From positions 1 to 64,000 of the forward strand of contig NZ_JAGIAV010000005.1 of assembly GCF_017744675.1 (NCBI RefSeq): a stretch of DNA of 64,000 nt, written 5' to 3'. The translations under genes were made by a program, and so were the position numbers. This DNA is from Flavobacterium sp. (GTDB lineage Bacteria; Bacteroidota; Bacteroidia; Flavobacteriales; Flavobacteriaceae). Under the pieces are notes generated by a model, which did not search any database, was not told the DNA's origin, and saw only the letters and a program-made list of their open reading frames with translations. How positions within the stretch are numbered: position 1 is the first letter of the stretch; each line of letters opens with the position of its first letter. Positions 7,498 through 15,240 of the stretch are shown here, one piece after another.

Positions 7498-9056
7498 AAA
7501 AAGTAAAAAGTTGTTTATTATCAGTTATTTGTATTTGTTTTTCGTCTGCAACAGCATTTGGTCAATTAACATCGCCACAAGTTGATGCTTTGATGGAATC
7601 CGCATTAGCAAAATTTAAAGTGGCAGGAGCAGCAATTGCGATTGTTAAAGATGGCAAAATAATTCATTTAAAAGGTTACGGAGTTAGTTCTATTGAAACA
7701 AAAAAAGCAGTAAATGAAAGCACAAATTTTCAAATTGCCTCAAATAGTAAAGCATTTACAACGGCTGCACTTTCTATTTTAGAAGAAGAAGGAAAATTAA
7801 AGTGGACAGATAAAGTAAAAGATTTTATCCCTGAATTTAAAATGTACAATGATTATGTAACGGAGAATTTTAATATTCAAGATTTGGTTACTCATCGCAG
7901 CGGATTAGGATTAGGCGCGGGCGATTTGATGTTTTTTCCTGATGGCAATAATTTTACGATTAAAGATGTCTTGACAAACTTTCAGTATTTTAAGCCTGTT
8001 TCGGCTTTTAGAACAAAATGGGATTATGATAATTTACTTTATATCGTAGCAGGTGAAGTAATTGCAAGAACAAGTGGTATGAGTTATGCAGAATTTGTAC
8101 AAAGAAGAATTGTTAATCCTTTACAAATGAATAACACTTTCGTTGGAAGTACATTAATAAAGGACCAATCTAATTTTGCAGTTTCACATTCGTCTGAATC
8201 TGGAACTATAAAGAAAGTTGACGGGTTTAAAGATGAACTTAGTGTCGCTGCGGGCGGTATATTTTCTAATGCAGAGGATATGGCGAAATGGATGATAGTT
8301 CGTTTGAATAAAGGTCAATACGGACCAGATTTGAAAACGTCTCTTTTTTCAATAAAAAATCATAATGAAATGTGGAGAATACATACTGTTCAGCAAACAG
8401 ATCAGGATCCAAGATACAATTCTCATTTTAATGGCTATGGTTTAGGGTGGCAATTATCAGACGAAAAAGGAAATCTAAAAGTATCGCATACTGGAGGTTT
8501 GCCTGGAATGCTTTCTATTGTAACCCTGTATCCAGATTTGAATTTAGGTATTGTAATTTTAACTAATACCGAAAATGGTGGAGGGGGACTTTTTACGGCA
8601 GTCAGTAATACTATTTCTGATAGCTATTTAGGTTTAGATGATTTTGGATGGACTGATAAATTAGTAGAATGGTTGAATGAAGATAGAAATAAAGGCGATG
8701 ACGTAACTAAAAAAGTTTGGGAAAAAGTAAAACTTTCAAAAAATGTAAAAATAAAAAATGAAGATTTTATAGGTCTTTATACTGATAAATGGTTTGGTGA
8801 AATTGAAGTGTTTGAAAAAAATAAGCAATTATGGTTTAAATCGTACCGTTCGCCTAAATTAAACGGTCCAATGGCTTTTTACAATGCCAATACATTTGCA
8901 ATAAAATGGGAATATCAAGCAATGAATTGTGATGCATTAGCAATGTTTTCTCTAGATGAAAATGGTAAAGCTCAATCTATTAAAATGAAAGGTATTTCTC
9001 CAAACATCGATTTTAGTTTTGACTTTCAAGATTTAGATCTAGTAAGAATTAAATAA
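7494..9056 (+). CDS. Serine hydrolase, class C beta-lactamase/penicillin-binding-protein-like
   Basis: A 520-residue exported protein (signal peptide to about residue 23, SSATAFG-Q). The beta-lactamase-C/AmpH domain spans about 25-370. Catalytic residues are visible: SNSK (SxxK) near 82-85, YDN (YxN) near 177-179 and HTGG (KTG-like) near 331-334. The C-terminal 110 residues form a DUF3471-like beta domain (IGLYTDKWFGEIEVF). Such enzymes cleave D-amino-acid peptides or esters and are rarely true beta-lactamases. It overlaps the upstream HExxH gene by ATGA. Confidence 0.85.
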   Translation: MKKVKSCLLSVICICFSSATAFGQLTSPQVDALMESALAKFKVAGAAIAIVKDGKIIHLKGYGVSSIETKKAVNESTNFQIASNSKAFTTAALSILEEEGKLKWTDKVKDFIPEFKMYNDYVTENFNIQDLVTHRSGLGLGAGDLMFFPDGNNFTIKDVLTNFQYFKPVSAFRTKWDYDNLLYIVAGEVIARTSGMSYAEFVQRRIVNPLQMNNTFVGSTLIKDQSNFAVSHSSESGTIKKVDGFKDELSVAAGGIFSNAEDMAKWMIVRLNKGQYGPDLKTSLFSIKNHNEMWRIHTVQQTDQDPRYNSHFNGYGLGWQLSDEKGNLKVSHTGGLPGMLSIVTLYPDLNLGIVILTNTENGGGGLFTAVSNTISDSYLGLDDFGWTDKLVEWLNEDRNKGDDVTKKVWEKVKLSKNVKIKNEDFIGLYTDKWFGEIEVFEKNKQLWFKSYRSPKLNGPMAFYNANTFAIKWEYQAMNCDALAMFSLDENGKAQSIKMKGISPNIDFSFDFQDLDLVRIK

Positions 9057-9080
9057 CAAAGAATCAATCAGTTTAGAATA

Positions 9081-9113
9081 AAAAAAACTCCATTAGAAAT
9101 AATGGAGTTTTTT
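9081..9113 (+). terminator. Terminator after the serine hydrolase
   Basis: AAAAAAACTCCATT / AATGGAGTTTTTTATT hairpin with T-runs on both strands, placed between convergent genes. Near copy of the hairpin at 4757-4790. Confidence 0.85.
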
Positions 9114-9145
9114 ATTGAATTTTATAAAGTTATAATTGAATAATT

Positions 9146-9709
9146 TTACAAACTGTCTTGAATTCTTTTTGTTATTTCTTCAATTGTACCCATTCCGTCA
9201 AAAGTCAAAACTTTAATTTTTGATTTCATGTATTCAATTGCAGGTCTGGTTGAACTTTCAAAAACTTCAATTCTTTTAAGATGAATATTGACATCTTTGT
9301 CGTCTTTTCGATTAGAGGTTTCGGCTCTTTTTTTAGCTCTTTTTAAAAGTTCTTCTTTTGGAACATCAATATTAATTACTTTTCCAATTTCCAGATTTTT
9401 AGATTTAACAAGTTCCAATAAATCATTTACTTGTGGTTCTGTTCTTGGATAACCGTCTAAAATGATTCCTTTGGCATTTATATTTTCGTCCAATATTTTG
9501 CTGAAAAGATCTTTCATGATAGAATCAGGGACTAAATCTCCTTTTTCTTCATATTGAGACATTATTTTTCCGATTTCTGTTCCGTTTTGTTTTTCCAAGC
9601 GGCATCTGTCGCCTGTTGAAATATGCTCAAATTGTAACTCTTCTTTTAAAATTTCGCATTGCGTACCTTTTCCAGAATAGGGCGGGCCTGTTATTATTAA
9701 TATTTCCAT
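9146..9709 (-). CDS. Adenylate kinase paralogue / nucleoside monophosphate kinase
   Basis: A 187-residue P-loop kinase of the adenylate kinase family. The P-loop is GPPYSGKGTQ (residues 8-17), with Tyr where most have Gly or Ala. Next come HISTGDRCR (NMP-binding, about 29-37), ILDGYPRTEPQ (about 82-92) and a short lid with R-x-DD (NRKDDKD), without zinc cysteines. The housekeeping adk is at 46703; this copy has diverged in the NMP motif (DRCR instead of DxxR with a hydrophobic pair), so its substrate may differ. Its promoter box overlaps the end of the upstream LRR gene. Confidence 0.8.
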   Translation of the reverse strand: MEILIITGPPYSGKGTQCEILKEELQFEHISTGDRCRLEKQNGTEIGKIMSQYEEKGDLVPDSIMKDLFSKILDENINAKGIILDGYPRTEPQVNDLLELVKSKNLEIGKVINIDVPKEELLKRAKKRAETSNRKDDKDVNIHLKRIEVFESSTRPAIEYMKSKIKVLTFDGMGTIEEITKRIQDSL

Positions 9710-9738
9710 TTCGGCTATTTTCGATTGGTTATGATTCT

Positions 9739-9746
9739 CAAATTTA
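9739..9746 (-). promoter_or_regulatory. -7 promoter box of the adenylate kinase paralogue
   Basis: TAAATTTG on the minus strand, 29 nt before the ATG at 9709. It overlaps the stop codon of the LRR gene. Confidence 0.45.
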
Positions 9747-10337
9747 AGGATATATTTTGGTCTTTGTCATCTTCGTTTTTAGATGCTCTAAATCTTCACG
9801 ATTGTATATTCCAGTACCGCTAAAATTAATTTCTTTCAAATGGTATGGAAATAAATTCGGATTTAAGTCTGTGAGTTTTGTGTCAGAAAGTCCTAAAATT
9901 CGTAAATTTTGCATTTGATCGAGTGTTTCTGGAATTTTAGATAAAGGACAATTTTCAATTCGAAGCGTTTTTAATTTTTCTAATTGAGAGATTGAATCTG
10001 GAATTGTTTCGATATCATTTCCTCGAACCATTAGGTGTTGCAAAGATTTTAATTTAGAAATCCACTCAGGAAAAGTCTTTAAAGGAAAGTTTAGAAACGA
10101 AACTTTCTTAAGTTTTTTTAGATTTCCAATTTCATTCGGAAATTCAAAATCATCTAAATAATAAATAGATGGATCAGCTTGCATTTCTAATATTTCGAGA
10201 TTTATAAATTCTGAAAATATTTCGCCTTTATTTTTTAAGTTCTCATCATAAAATCGTAGTGTCAGCTTCTTGCAATTTTTAGGATTTTTAGAAGCTTCGA
10301 TTAAAGATGAGAATTTAGTTTTTCGAAATATATTCAT
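9744..10337 (-). CDS. Leucine-rich repeat protein
   Basis: A 197-residue protein without a signal peptide. From about residue 45 it carries six or so leucine-rich repeats of the bacterial 23-residue type (LKSLQHLMVRGNDIETIP, LEKLKTLRIENCPLSKIP, MQNLRILGLSDTKLTDL). These form a protein-binding solenoid; no enzymatic domain is attached. It is just upstream of the adenylate kinase paralogue on the same strand (34-nt gap), but the kinase has its own promoter box. Function unknown. Confidence 0.75.
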   Translation of the reverse strand: MNIFRKTKFSSLIEASKNPKNCKKLTLRFYDENLKNKGEIFSEFINLEILEMQADPSIYYLDDFEFPNEIGNLKKLKKVSFLNFPLKTFPEWISKLKSLQHLMVRGNDIETIPDSISQLEKLKTLRIENCPLSKIPETLDQMQNLRILGLSDTKLTDLNPNLFPYHLKEINFSGTGIYNREDLEHLKTKMTKTKIYP

Positions 10338-10459
10338 TGTAATGCATGTTTTTTTGAATAGGTATGTATTGCAAATAAATATAGTTCAATTTATGGATAA
10401 TCTTCTTCATTTCTAATATATTTCAAGTGTTAAAAAGCTTTAAAAGCAAAAACAATTAC

Positions 10460-10467
10460 TATATTTG
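10460..10467 (+). promoter_or_regulatory. -7 promoter box of the MerR gene
   Basis: TATATTTG fits TAnnTTTG and predicts a start of transcription near 10471, just ahead of the perfect dyad at 10477. Confidence 0.55.
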
Positions 10468-10476
10468 TAACATATA

Positions 10477-10491
10477 AGTATAGACTATACT
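10477..10491. promoter_or_regulatory. Perfect dyad, putative MerR operator
   Basis: AGTATAG-A-CTATACT is a 7+1+7 perfect inverted repeat just downstream of the -7 box. A regulator bound here would block transcription, so autoregulation by the MerR protein is the likely reading. Confidence 0.5.
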
Positions 10492-10526
10492 CTATGCTTT
10501 ATTGTTTTTATTTAAAAATTAAAACT

Positions 10527-10886
10527 ATGCTTGTAAACGAACTATCAAAAAAAACGGGACTTTCAATTCATACGATTAGATATTACGAAAATTTAGGAAT
10601 GATCAAAGGATTGACTGATGAAAGTGTAAAATCGAACAATTACAAACATTACGACAATAATACTATTGAGCGTTTGGAAATTATTATGGAAGCAAGAGAA
10701 GTTGGTTTTTCTTTAGCAGAAATAAAAAAGATATTGACTAGTTGGTTTGAAAGTACGGAATCTAAACCAGAAACATTGGAACTTTTTCAAGCCAAAATAA
10801 AAGAGATTGACGATAAAATGAGATATTTTAAGCAGACTAAAAATCTTCTTGAAAAAATATGTGATAAAATACAAAATAATGATTGA
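10527..10886 (+). CDS. MerR family transcriptional regulator
   Basis: A 119-residue regulator. I prefer ATG 10527 over an in-frame ATG at 10494, because the latter adds an unrelated 11-residue tail and the family begins at the HTH (MLVNELSKKTGLSIHTIRYYE). The winged HTH covers residues 1-70 (NLGMIKG; YDNNTIERLEIIMEARE; GFSLAEIKKIL), followed by a dimerisation coiled coil. No C-terminal metal-binding cysteines are seen, apart from one Cys near the end. It stands alone, so the target is probably its own promoter or a distant gene. Confidence 0.85.
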   Translation: MLVNELSKKTGLSIHTIRYYENLGMIKGLTDESVKSNNYKHYDNNTIERLEIIMEAREVGFSLAEIKKILTSWFESTESKPETLELFQAKIKEIDDKMRYFKQTKNLLEKICDKIQNND

Positions 10887-10921
10887 TAACAGATTTTGTA
10901 ATTGATCTTTTAGAAGTTTTG

Positions 10922-10996
10922 TCATTTCGAGGGAATTCTCCAGAATACTTTCTAAATCTTTGTTGATTTTCGAGTGAGATTTCTCGTTCCTTGAAA
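10922..10996. repeat. Intergenic imperfect inverted repeat
   Basis: The segment pairs CATTTCGAGGGAATTCT with the downstream GAGATTTCTCGTTCCTTG. It resembles a degenerate version of the longer palindrome at 13928-13999. Confidence 0.4.
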
Positions 10997-11047
10997 TTTT
11001 GTGTTTTAATTGAACTGATTTAAAATGTACTGAAAAAAATAGACATA

Positions 11048-11077
11048 AAAAAAACTCCTTAATTTCTTAAGGAGTCT
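11048..11077 (-). terminator. Terminator of tRNA-Val
   Basis: On the minus strand, ACTCCTTAA-GAAA-TTAAGGAGT is followed by a run of T, directly after the tRNA 3' end. Confidence 0.9.
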
Positions 11078-11079
11078 TT

Positions 11080-11157
11080 TGGTGGGCGATGAGGGGTTCG
11101 AACCCCCGACCCCCTCGGTGTAAACGAGGTGCTCTGAACCAGCTGAGCTAATCGCCC
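11080..11157 (-). tRNA. tRNA-Val (anticodon TAC)
   Basis: The minus strand gives a full cloverleaf. The acceptor stem GGGCGAT pairs with ATCGCCC, and the D-arm contains AGCTCAGCTGGTTCAGAGC. The anticodon stem-loop is CTCGT-TTACACC-GAG with anticodon TAC, and the T-arm contains GGGTTCGAACCCC. The 3' CCA is encoded (11080-11082). Confidence 0.95.
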
Positions 11158-11335
11158 TATTTTATTAGGCTGCTATCGTTTGTGATTGCGAGTGCAAATA
11201 TACGCTAGTTTTTGAGTTCTGCAAAGAATTTTGAAGAAAAAGTAAAACTTTTTTAAAAATAGTTTTTATCTCTCTGTTTATGAATTTGTTATTAAAATGA
11301 TTTTTTTAAGTTTTTTATAGATCAAAAGTATATTT

Positions 11336-12562
11336 TTAGTCCAAAGGCAATTCGGCAACGACAAAAGTGCTCCCGCCAATGTAAATAAAATCATTTTCTG
11401 AGGCATTTTTCTTTGCTTCCGCGAAAGCAATTTCAACAGAATTGTATTTTTCTCCTTTCAAACCGAAATTTTCAGAGGCATTTTTTAAAGTTTCAGCAGG
11501 AAGACCTCTCGACGAATTCGGACTGCAGAAGTAATATTGTGCCTCTTTTGGAAATAATGGCAGAATAGAATCCAAATCTTTATCATTTACAACACCCAAA
11601 ACAATATGTAAGTTTTCGAATTTTTCATTTTTCAATTGATTCATCACAACCGATAATCCGTGCTTGTTGTGTGCCGTGTCGCAAATGATTTTCGGATTTT
11701 CTCCCAACTGTTGCCATCTGCCTTGTAAACCTGTATTTTTTACAACATTTAGTAAACCTTCTTTCAATTGCTCGATCGAAATTTTAAAATCGGTTTCATT
11801 ATTAAGAATTGCAATCGTCTGCTGAACGGTCTTTTTATTATGAAACTGATAATCTCCAATCAAGTCAGACAAATAAATCTGATCAATTAAATCTGAGGCA
11901 AAATAAATAGAGGCGTTGTTCGCTTCGGCTTTAGCCAAAAATACGGGTTTAGTTTCATCGGTATATTCGCCAATCACAACAGGAATATTCGGTTTGATAA
12001 TTCCTGCTTTTTCGCCTGCAATTGCTTCCAATGTATTTCCTAAAAACTGCGTATGATCCAAACCAATATTGGTAATTACTGAGACCAGTGGCGTTATAAT
12101 ATTCGTTGCGTCCAATCTTCCGCCTAGACCAACTTCGATAATCGCAATATCTACTTTTTCAGTAGCAAAATAATCAAATGCCAATCCAACCGACATTTCG
12201 AAGAAACTCATATCATTGGCTTCAAAAAAATCTTTGTGTTTCGCTACAAATTCAATAACAAACTCTTCCGAAATTTCCTTTCCGTTTATTTTAATTCTTT
12301 CTCTAAAATCTTTAAGGTGAGGCGAAGTGTACAAGCCCACTTTGTAGCCCGCTTCTTGAAGAACAGAAGAAAGCATGTGCGAAGTAGAACCTTTTCCGTT
12401 TGTTCCCGCAACGTGTATGCATTTCAGTTCCGCTTGCGGATTGTCAAGATGAGCTGCCAATAATTTAATATTCGTTAAATCTTCTTTATATGCAGAAGCA
12501 CCTTGCAATTGATACATTGGTAACTGATTAAACATCCAATTGGTAGTCTCTTGATAGTTCAT
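11336..12562 (-). CDS. folC: Bifunctional folylpolyglutamate synthase/dihydrofolate synthase
   Basis: A 408-residue Mur-ligase-fold enzyme that joins glutamate to dihydropteroate and folates. The ATP-binding loop HVAGTNGKGSTSHML lies about residues 48-62. The family block LDHTQFLGNTLEAIAGEKAGIIK lies near 165-187, and CDTAHNKHG begins the C-terminal Glu-ligase domain. I chose the start MNYQETTNWMF at 12562; the reading frame extends 30 codons further upstream but that stretch is unlike the family. It is divergent from exbB and close to tonB, an arrangement often seen in flavobacteria. Confidence 0.93.
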   Translation of the reverse strand: MNYQETTNWMFNQLPMYQLQGASAYKEDLTNIKLLAAHLDNPQAELKCIHVAGTNGKGSTSHMLSSVLQEAGYKVGLYTSPHLKDFRERIKINGKEISEEFVIEFVAKHKDFFEANDMSFFEMSVGLAFDYFATEKVDIAIIEVGLGGRLDATNIITPLVSVITNIGLDHTQFLGNTLEAIAGEKAGIIKPNIPVVIGEYTDETKPVFLAKAEANNASIYFASDLIDQIYLSDLIGDYQFHNKKTVQQTIAILNNETDFKISIEQLKEGLLNVVKNTGLQGRWQQLGENPKIICDTAHNKHGLSVVMNQLKNEKFENLHIVLGVVNDKDLDSILPLFPKEAQYYFCSPNSSRGLPAETLKNASENFGLKGEKYNSVEIAFAEAKKNASENDFIYIGGSTFVVAELPLD

Positions 12563-12692
12563 TTGTTTAGATAAAATGGTTGTTGATTGAAATAAATTTC
12601 GATTTTTGTAGTTTAATATTACAGCGAAAATTATCTTTATTGCAAATTTCAAATATTTTTTAGAATTAATTATTAAAAACCAGAATTAATAT

Positions 12693-13388
12693 ATGTTTAG
12701 TTTTATCCAGTTACAAACAGATACAATCGCAAATGCTTCAAATGTAGTGGTCGAAAAGATTGCAGCACCGCAAAATGAAATTTCAATGTTTGGGTTCATC
12801 ATGAAAGGGGGAGTTTTCTTAATTCCGATCGCGATTTTATTGTTTTATACTATTTACCTAATTTTTGAACGTTATATGTACATTAATCGTGCGTCTAAAA
12901 TTGACAGTCGATTAATGCAGGATATTGGCGAAAAACTACATTCTGGAAATATCGAATTGGCACGAACAATCGTAGAAAGGAATAACACTGCAGCGGGTAA
13001 TATTTTAAAAGAAGGAGTTTTGGTTATCGGAAGACCAATTTCTGAAATTGAAGCCAACATGGACCGTGCTGCCGATATCGAAATTGGCGAAATGGAAAGG
13101 CATTTAGGCCATCTTGGACTTATTGCAGGTATTGCGCCAACTTTAGGTTTCATCGGAACAATTTCAGGAGTTATTAAAATTTTCTATAGCATTTCGGTTA
13201 CCGAAAATATTAGTATCGGAAATATTTCTGGAGGTTTATACGAAAAAATGATCAGTTCTGGATCTGGATTAATTGTGGGTATTATTGCCTATAGTGCGTA
13301 TCACTTATTGAACGGAAAGATTGATAATTTTGCTTTAAAAATTCAGAAACAGATTTTAGAATTTGTCAATATAATTCAAAGAGCATAA
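12693..13388 (+). CDS. exbB: MotA/TolQ/ExbB proton channel family protein
   Basis: A 231-residue inner-membrane protein. One membrane helix lies near residues 32-56 and two more at about 140-165 and 175-205. The typical ExbB block GLIAGIAPTLGFIGTISGVI (about 141-160) is followed by GLYEKMISSGSGLIVGIIAY. ExbB, with ExbD, uses the proton gradient to drive TonB and outer-membrane receptors. It is 3 nt ahead of exbD, so the two form one operon. Confidence 0.9.
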   Translation: MFSFIQLQTDTIANASNVVVEKIAAPQNEISMFGFIMKGGVFLIPIAILLFYTIYLIFERYMYINRASKIDSRLMQDIGEKLHSGNIELARTIVERNNTAAGNILKEGVLVIGRPISEIEANMDRAADIEIGEMERHLGHLGLIAGIAPTLGFIGTISGVIKIFYSISVTENISIGNISGGLYEKMISSGSGLIVGIIAYSAYHLLNGKIDNFALKIQKQILEFVNIIQRA

Positions 13389-13391
13389 GCC

Positions 13392-13787
13392 ATGTCTATT
13401 AAAAGAAAAAGAAGATTTCACGCCGAAGTTGCGACTTCATCTTTGAGTGACATTATGTTTTTCCTGCTGTTGTTTTTCTTGATTATCTCAACACTGGCAA
13501 ATCCGAATGTGATTAAGATGACTTTGCCAAAAGCTAAAGCGAATGAAAAGACCAATAAACAATTAATCAGTTTATCGGTTACAGAAGATAAAAAGTTCTA
13601 CATTGACAAACAAGAAGTAGATTTTGAAAATCTAGAAACGAGTTTAATGTCAAAAATAGGAACAGATAAAGAACAAACCGTTGTAGTTCGAATTCCGTTT
13701 AATCTGCAAGTTCAAGACTTAGTAGATGTTTTACAAATAGGAGTAAAGAACAATCTGAAATTTGTAATTGCCACAAGTCCAAAATAG
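13392..13787 (+). CDS. exbD: ExbD/TolR biopolymer transport protein
   Basis: A 131-residue protein with a short basic cytoplasmic N-terminus and one membrane helix (about 17-37). The conserved proton-carrying Asp is in SLSDIMFFLLLFFLI. The periplasmic domain follows. It works with ExbB and TonB. Start ATG 13392 is 3 nt after the exbB stop. Confidence 0.9.
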   Translation: MSIKRKRRFHAEVATSSLSDIMFFLLLFFLIISTLANPNVIKMTLPKAKANEKTNKQLISLSVTEDKKFYIDKQEVDFENLETSLMSKIGTDKEQTVVVRIPFNLQVQDLVDVLQIGVKNNLKFVIATSPK

Positions 13788-13797
13788 ATTTATATTT

Positions 13798-13910
13798 GGG
13801 CGTGACCACAATAAAAAAATGGGCCAATCAGCAAAACGTTGATACGCCCATTTTTTTATTGCGGTCGGGCTATCCGCGCTACTTCGGTAGCCAGCTCCTA
13901 TCCCTCACGC
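13798..13910. repeat. Structured dispersed element, copy A (interrupted by a terminator hairpin)
   Basis: Ends GGGCGTG...CTCACGC pair with each other. Inside are GGTCGGGCTATCC and the perfect hairpin GCTAC-TTCG-GTAGC (13878-13891), then CTATCCC. The same ends and core occur at 30218-30304 with a different central hairpin. Copy A also contains a long terminator-like hairpin at 13810-13860. Confidence 0.6.
13810..13860 (+). terminator. Terminator after exbB-exbD
   Basis: AATAAAAAAATGGGC pairs perfectly with GCCCATTTTTTTATT at the other end of the segment. It sits about 20 nt after the exbD stop. Confidence 0.75.
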
Positions 13911-13927
13911 GAGCATACGTAATCTGC

Positions 13928-13999
13928 GTCATTGCGAGGGACGAAGCAATCACACTATGATGAGCAACTAAATGTGATTGCTTCGTCCCTCGCAATGAC
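13928..13999. repeat. 27-bp perfect inverted repeat (REP-like palindrome)
   Basis: Arms 13928-13954 and 13973-13999 are exact reverse complements (beginning GTCATTGCGAGGGACGAAGC) around an 18-nt loop. It lies between convergent exbD and tonB and is more GC-rich than its surroundings. Confidence 0.9.
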
Positions 14000-14014
14000 A
14001 AACTAGACGAAAAG

Positions 14015-14045
14015 AAAAAAGGCTTTCATTTATGAAAGCCTTTTG
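14015..14045 (-). terminator. Terminator of tonB
   Basis: AAAAAAGGCTTTCAT / ATGAAAGCCTTTT hairpin. Convergent position; usable on both strands. Confidence 0.8.
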
Positions 14046-14086
14046 TATAAGATAAGATTTTAGTGTAAATCTGTGAAATTTGTATT

Positions 14087-14992
14087 TTAATCCAAACTAA
14101 AGTTGTAAATAATTTTTCCAACTTGTTTGGCAGGAGCATCACTATCAGACTCCCATTTTGTATTCATGGCTGCAATTCTTGCTTGATCTAACAAGCACTT
14201 TGCAGTATTGGTTGTTCCTTTTATTCCAGGAGTTGCGCTTATCGTTTTTCCGTTTTGGTCAACGCTTACTTCTACCACAACTTTTCCTTCTTCATTGCAA
14301 GTATATTTTGGAGCAGGTTTAGAAAGTGCTTTTCTGTTGCCTAAAGAATATCCAGATCCACCTCCAGAACCTCCACCGCTTCCAGCTCCGTAGCCGCTTC
14401 CGGTACCAATACCATTTCCAGTCCCGTTACCGCCTCCGGTTCCTCCGCCAGATCCACCGCTTCCGTAATAACCATTAGAGTTTAAACTTCCGTTAGATTT
14501 TCCTTTGTTTCCTGAAGCTTTATCGTCTCCGTCGCCACCTTTATTAGAACCTTTCATAATGCTGGCCAAAGCATCGTTTGTCGAGTTAGAAACTTTTGGT
14601 TTTTCTGGTACAGGTTTTTGTACCGGTTTCTCAACAGGAACAGGTTTTTTAGGCTTTTCTTTCGTCGGAATAACAACATCATTATCAGCAGTTGTGTTTT
14701 CTTGAGAAATAATAGCTTCCTCTTCGTGAGTTGCTTTTGCAGGAACTTGCTTTACATTGTTTTTTACATTCAGAACTTCGCTTTTATAATTGGCTCCAGA
14801 ACCTAAATCACTATCTCCAAAGTTTATAGTTACGCCTCCACCGCCACCTCCGCCATCTGCAAGAGCGACATTGTTTTCAGGATTATAAGGAGGCCAAAAG
14901 CGTATAAAAAAAAGCAATGCAATGATTACCAAATATATTGCAGTTGTAAATAGTAACGATTTCCTTTTATCTGAAGAAATGGAAGAACTCAT
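14087..14992 (-). CDS. tonB: TonB-like energy transducer with Gly-rich linker
   Basis: A 301-residue protein. I start it at MSSSISSDKRKS (14992), just before the single membrane helix (about residues 13-33); an in-frame upstream extension of 31 codons is not TonB-like. The periplasmic part has a Pro/Lys-rich stretch (KEKPKKPVPVEKPVQKPVPE, about 112-131) typical of TonB. An unusually glycine-rich linker of about 70 residues follows (GSGGGTGGGNGTGNG and similar), then an approximately 80-residue C-terminal domain (GKVVVEVSVDQNGKTISATP). Convergent with exbB-exbD, with which it would work. Confidence 0.85.
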   Translation of the reverse strand: MSSSISSDKRKSLLFTTAIYLVIIALLFFIRFWPPYNPENNVALADGGGGGGGVTINFGDSDLGSGANYKSEVLNVKNNVKQVPAKATHEEEAIISQENTTADNDVVIPTKEKPKKPVPVEKPVQKPVPEKPKVSNSTNDALASIMKGSNKGGDGDDKASGNKGKSNGSLNSNGYYGSGGSGGGTGGGNGTGNGIGTGSGYGAGSGGGSGGGSGYSLGNRKALSKPAPKYTCNEEGKVVVEVSVDQNGKTISATPGIKGTTNTAKCLLDQARIAAMNTKWESDSDAPAKQVGKIIYNFSLD

Positions 14993-15112
14993 TAAATTGT
15001 GAATTTTGAAATGTATTATTTTAAAAACGTTTAAAAGTAGTAAAAATTGTTTAGAATGAAAGTGCTGTCGATAATTTAACCGCAAAGCGCGGTAAGAGTT
15101 TTTTTAAATTAA

Positions 15113-15182
15113 TTATAACGCAAAGTTCGCAAAGGTTTACTTTGCGTAAATCTTTGCGTGCTTTGCGGTAAAAATCTTTGCA
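15113..15182. repeat. Dispersed intergenic repeat (GCAAAG / CTTTGC type)
   Basis: The segment alternates AACGCAAAGTTCGCAAAGG with CTTTGCGTAAATCTTTGCG and can fold on itself. A short relative, TCTTTGCGACCTCGAGTCTTTGCGAG, is at 24830-24855. Confidence 0.5.
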
Positions 15183-15187
15183 ATAAA

Positions 15188-15221
15188 AAAAAATGAGCCA
15201 AAAACTAATTTGACTCATTTA
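15188..15221 (-). terminator. Terminator of glutamate dehydrogenase
   Basis: AAATGAGCCA / TGACTCATTT imperfect hairpin followed on the minus strand by a T-run. Confidence 0.7.
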
Positions 15222-15240
15222 GAATTGAATATTTTTATAA

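Noticed and set aside
7494..9056. Beta-lactamase resistance gene
   Set aside because: The SxxK, YxN and HTGG motifs fit the wider AmpH/D-peptidase family, and the DUF3471-like tail is typical of housekeeping members.
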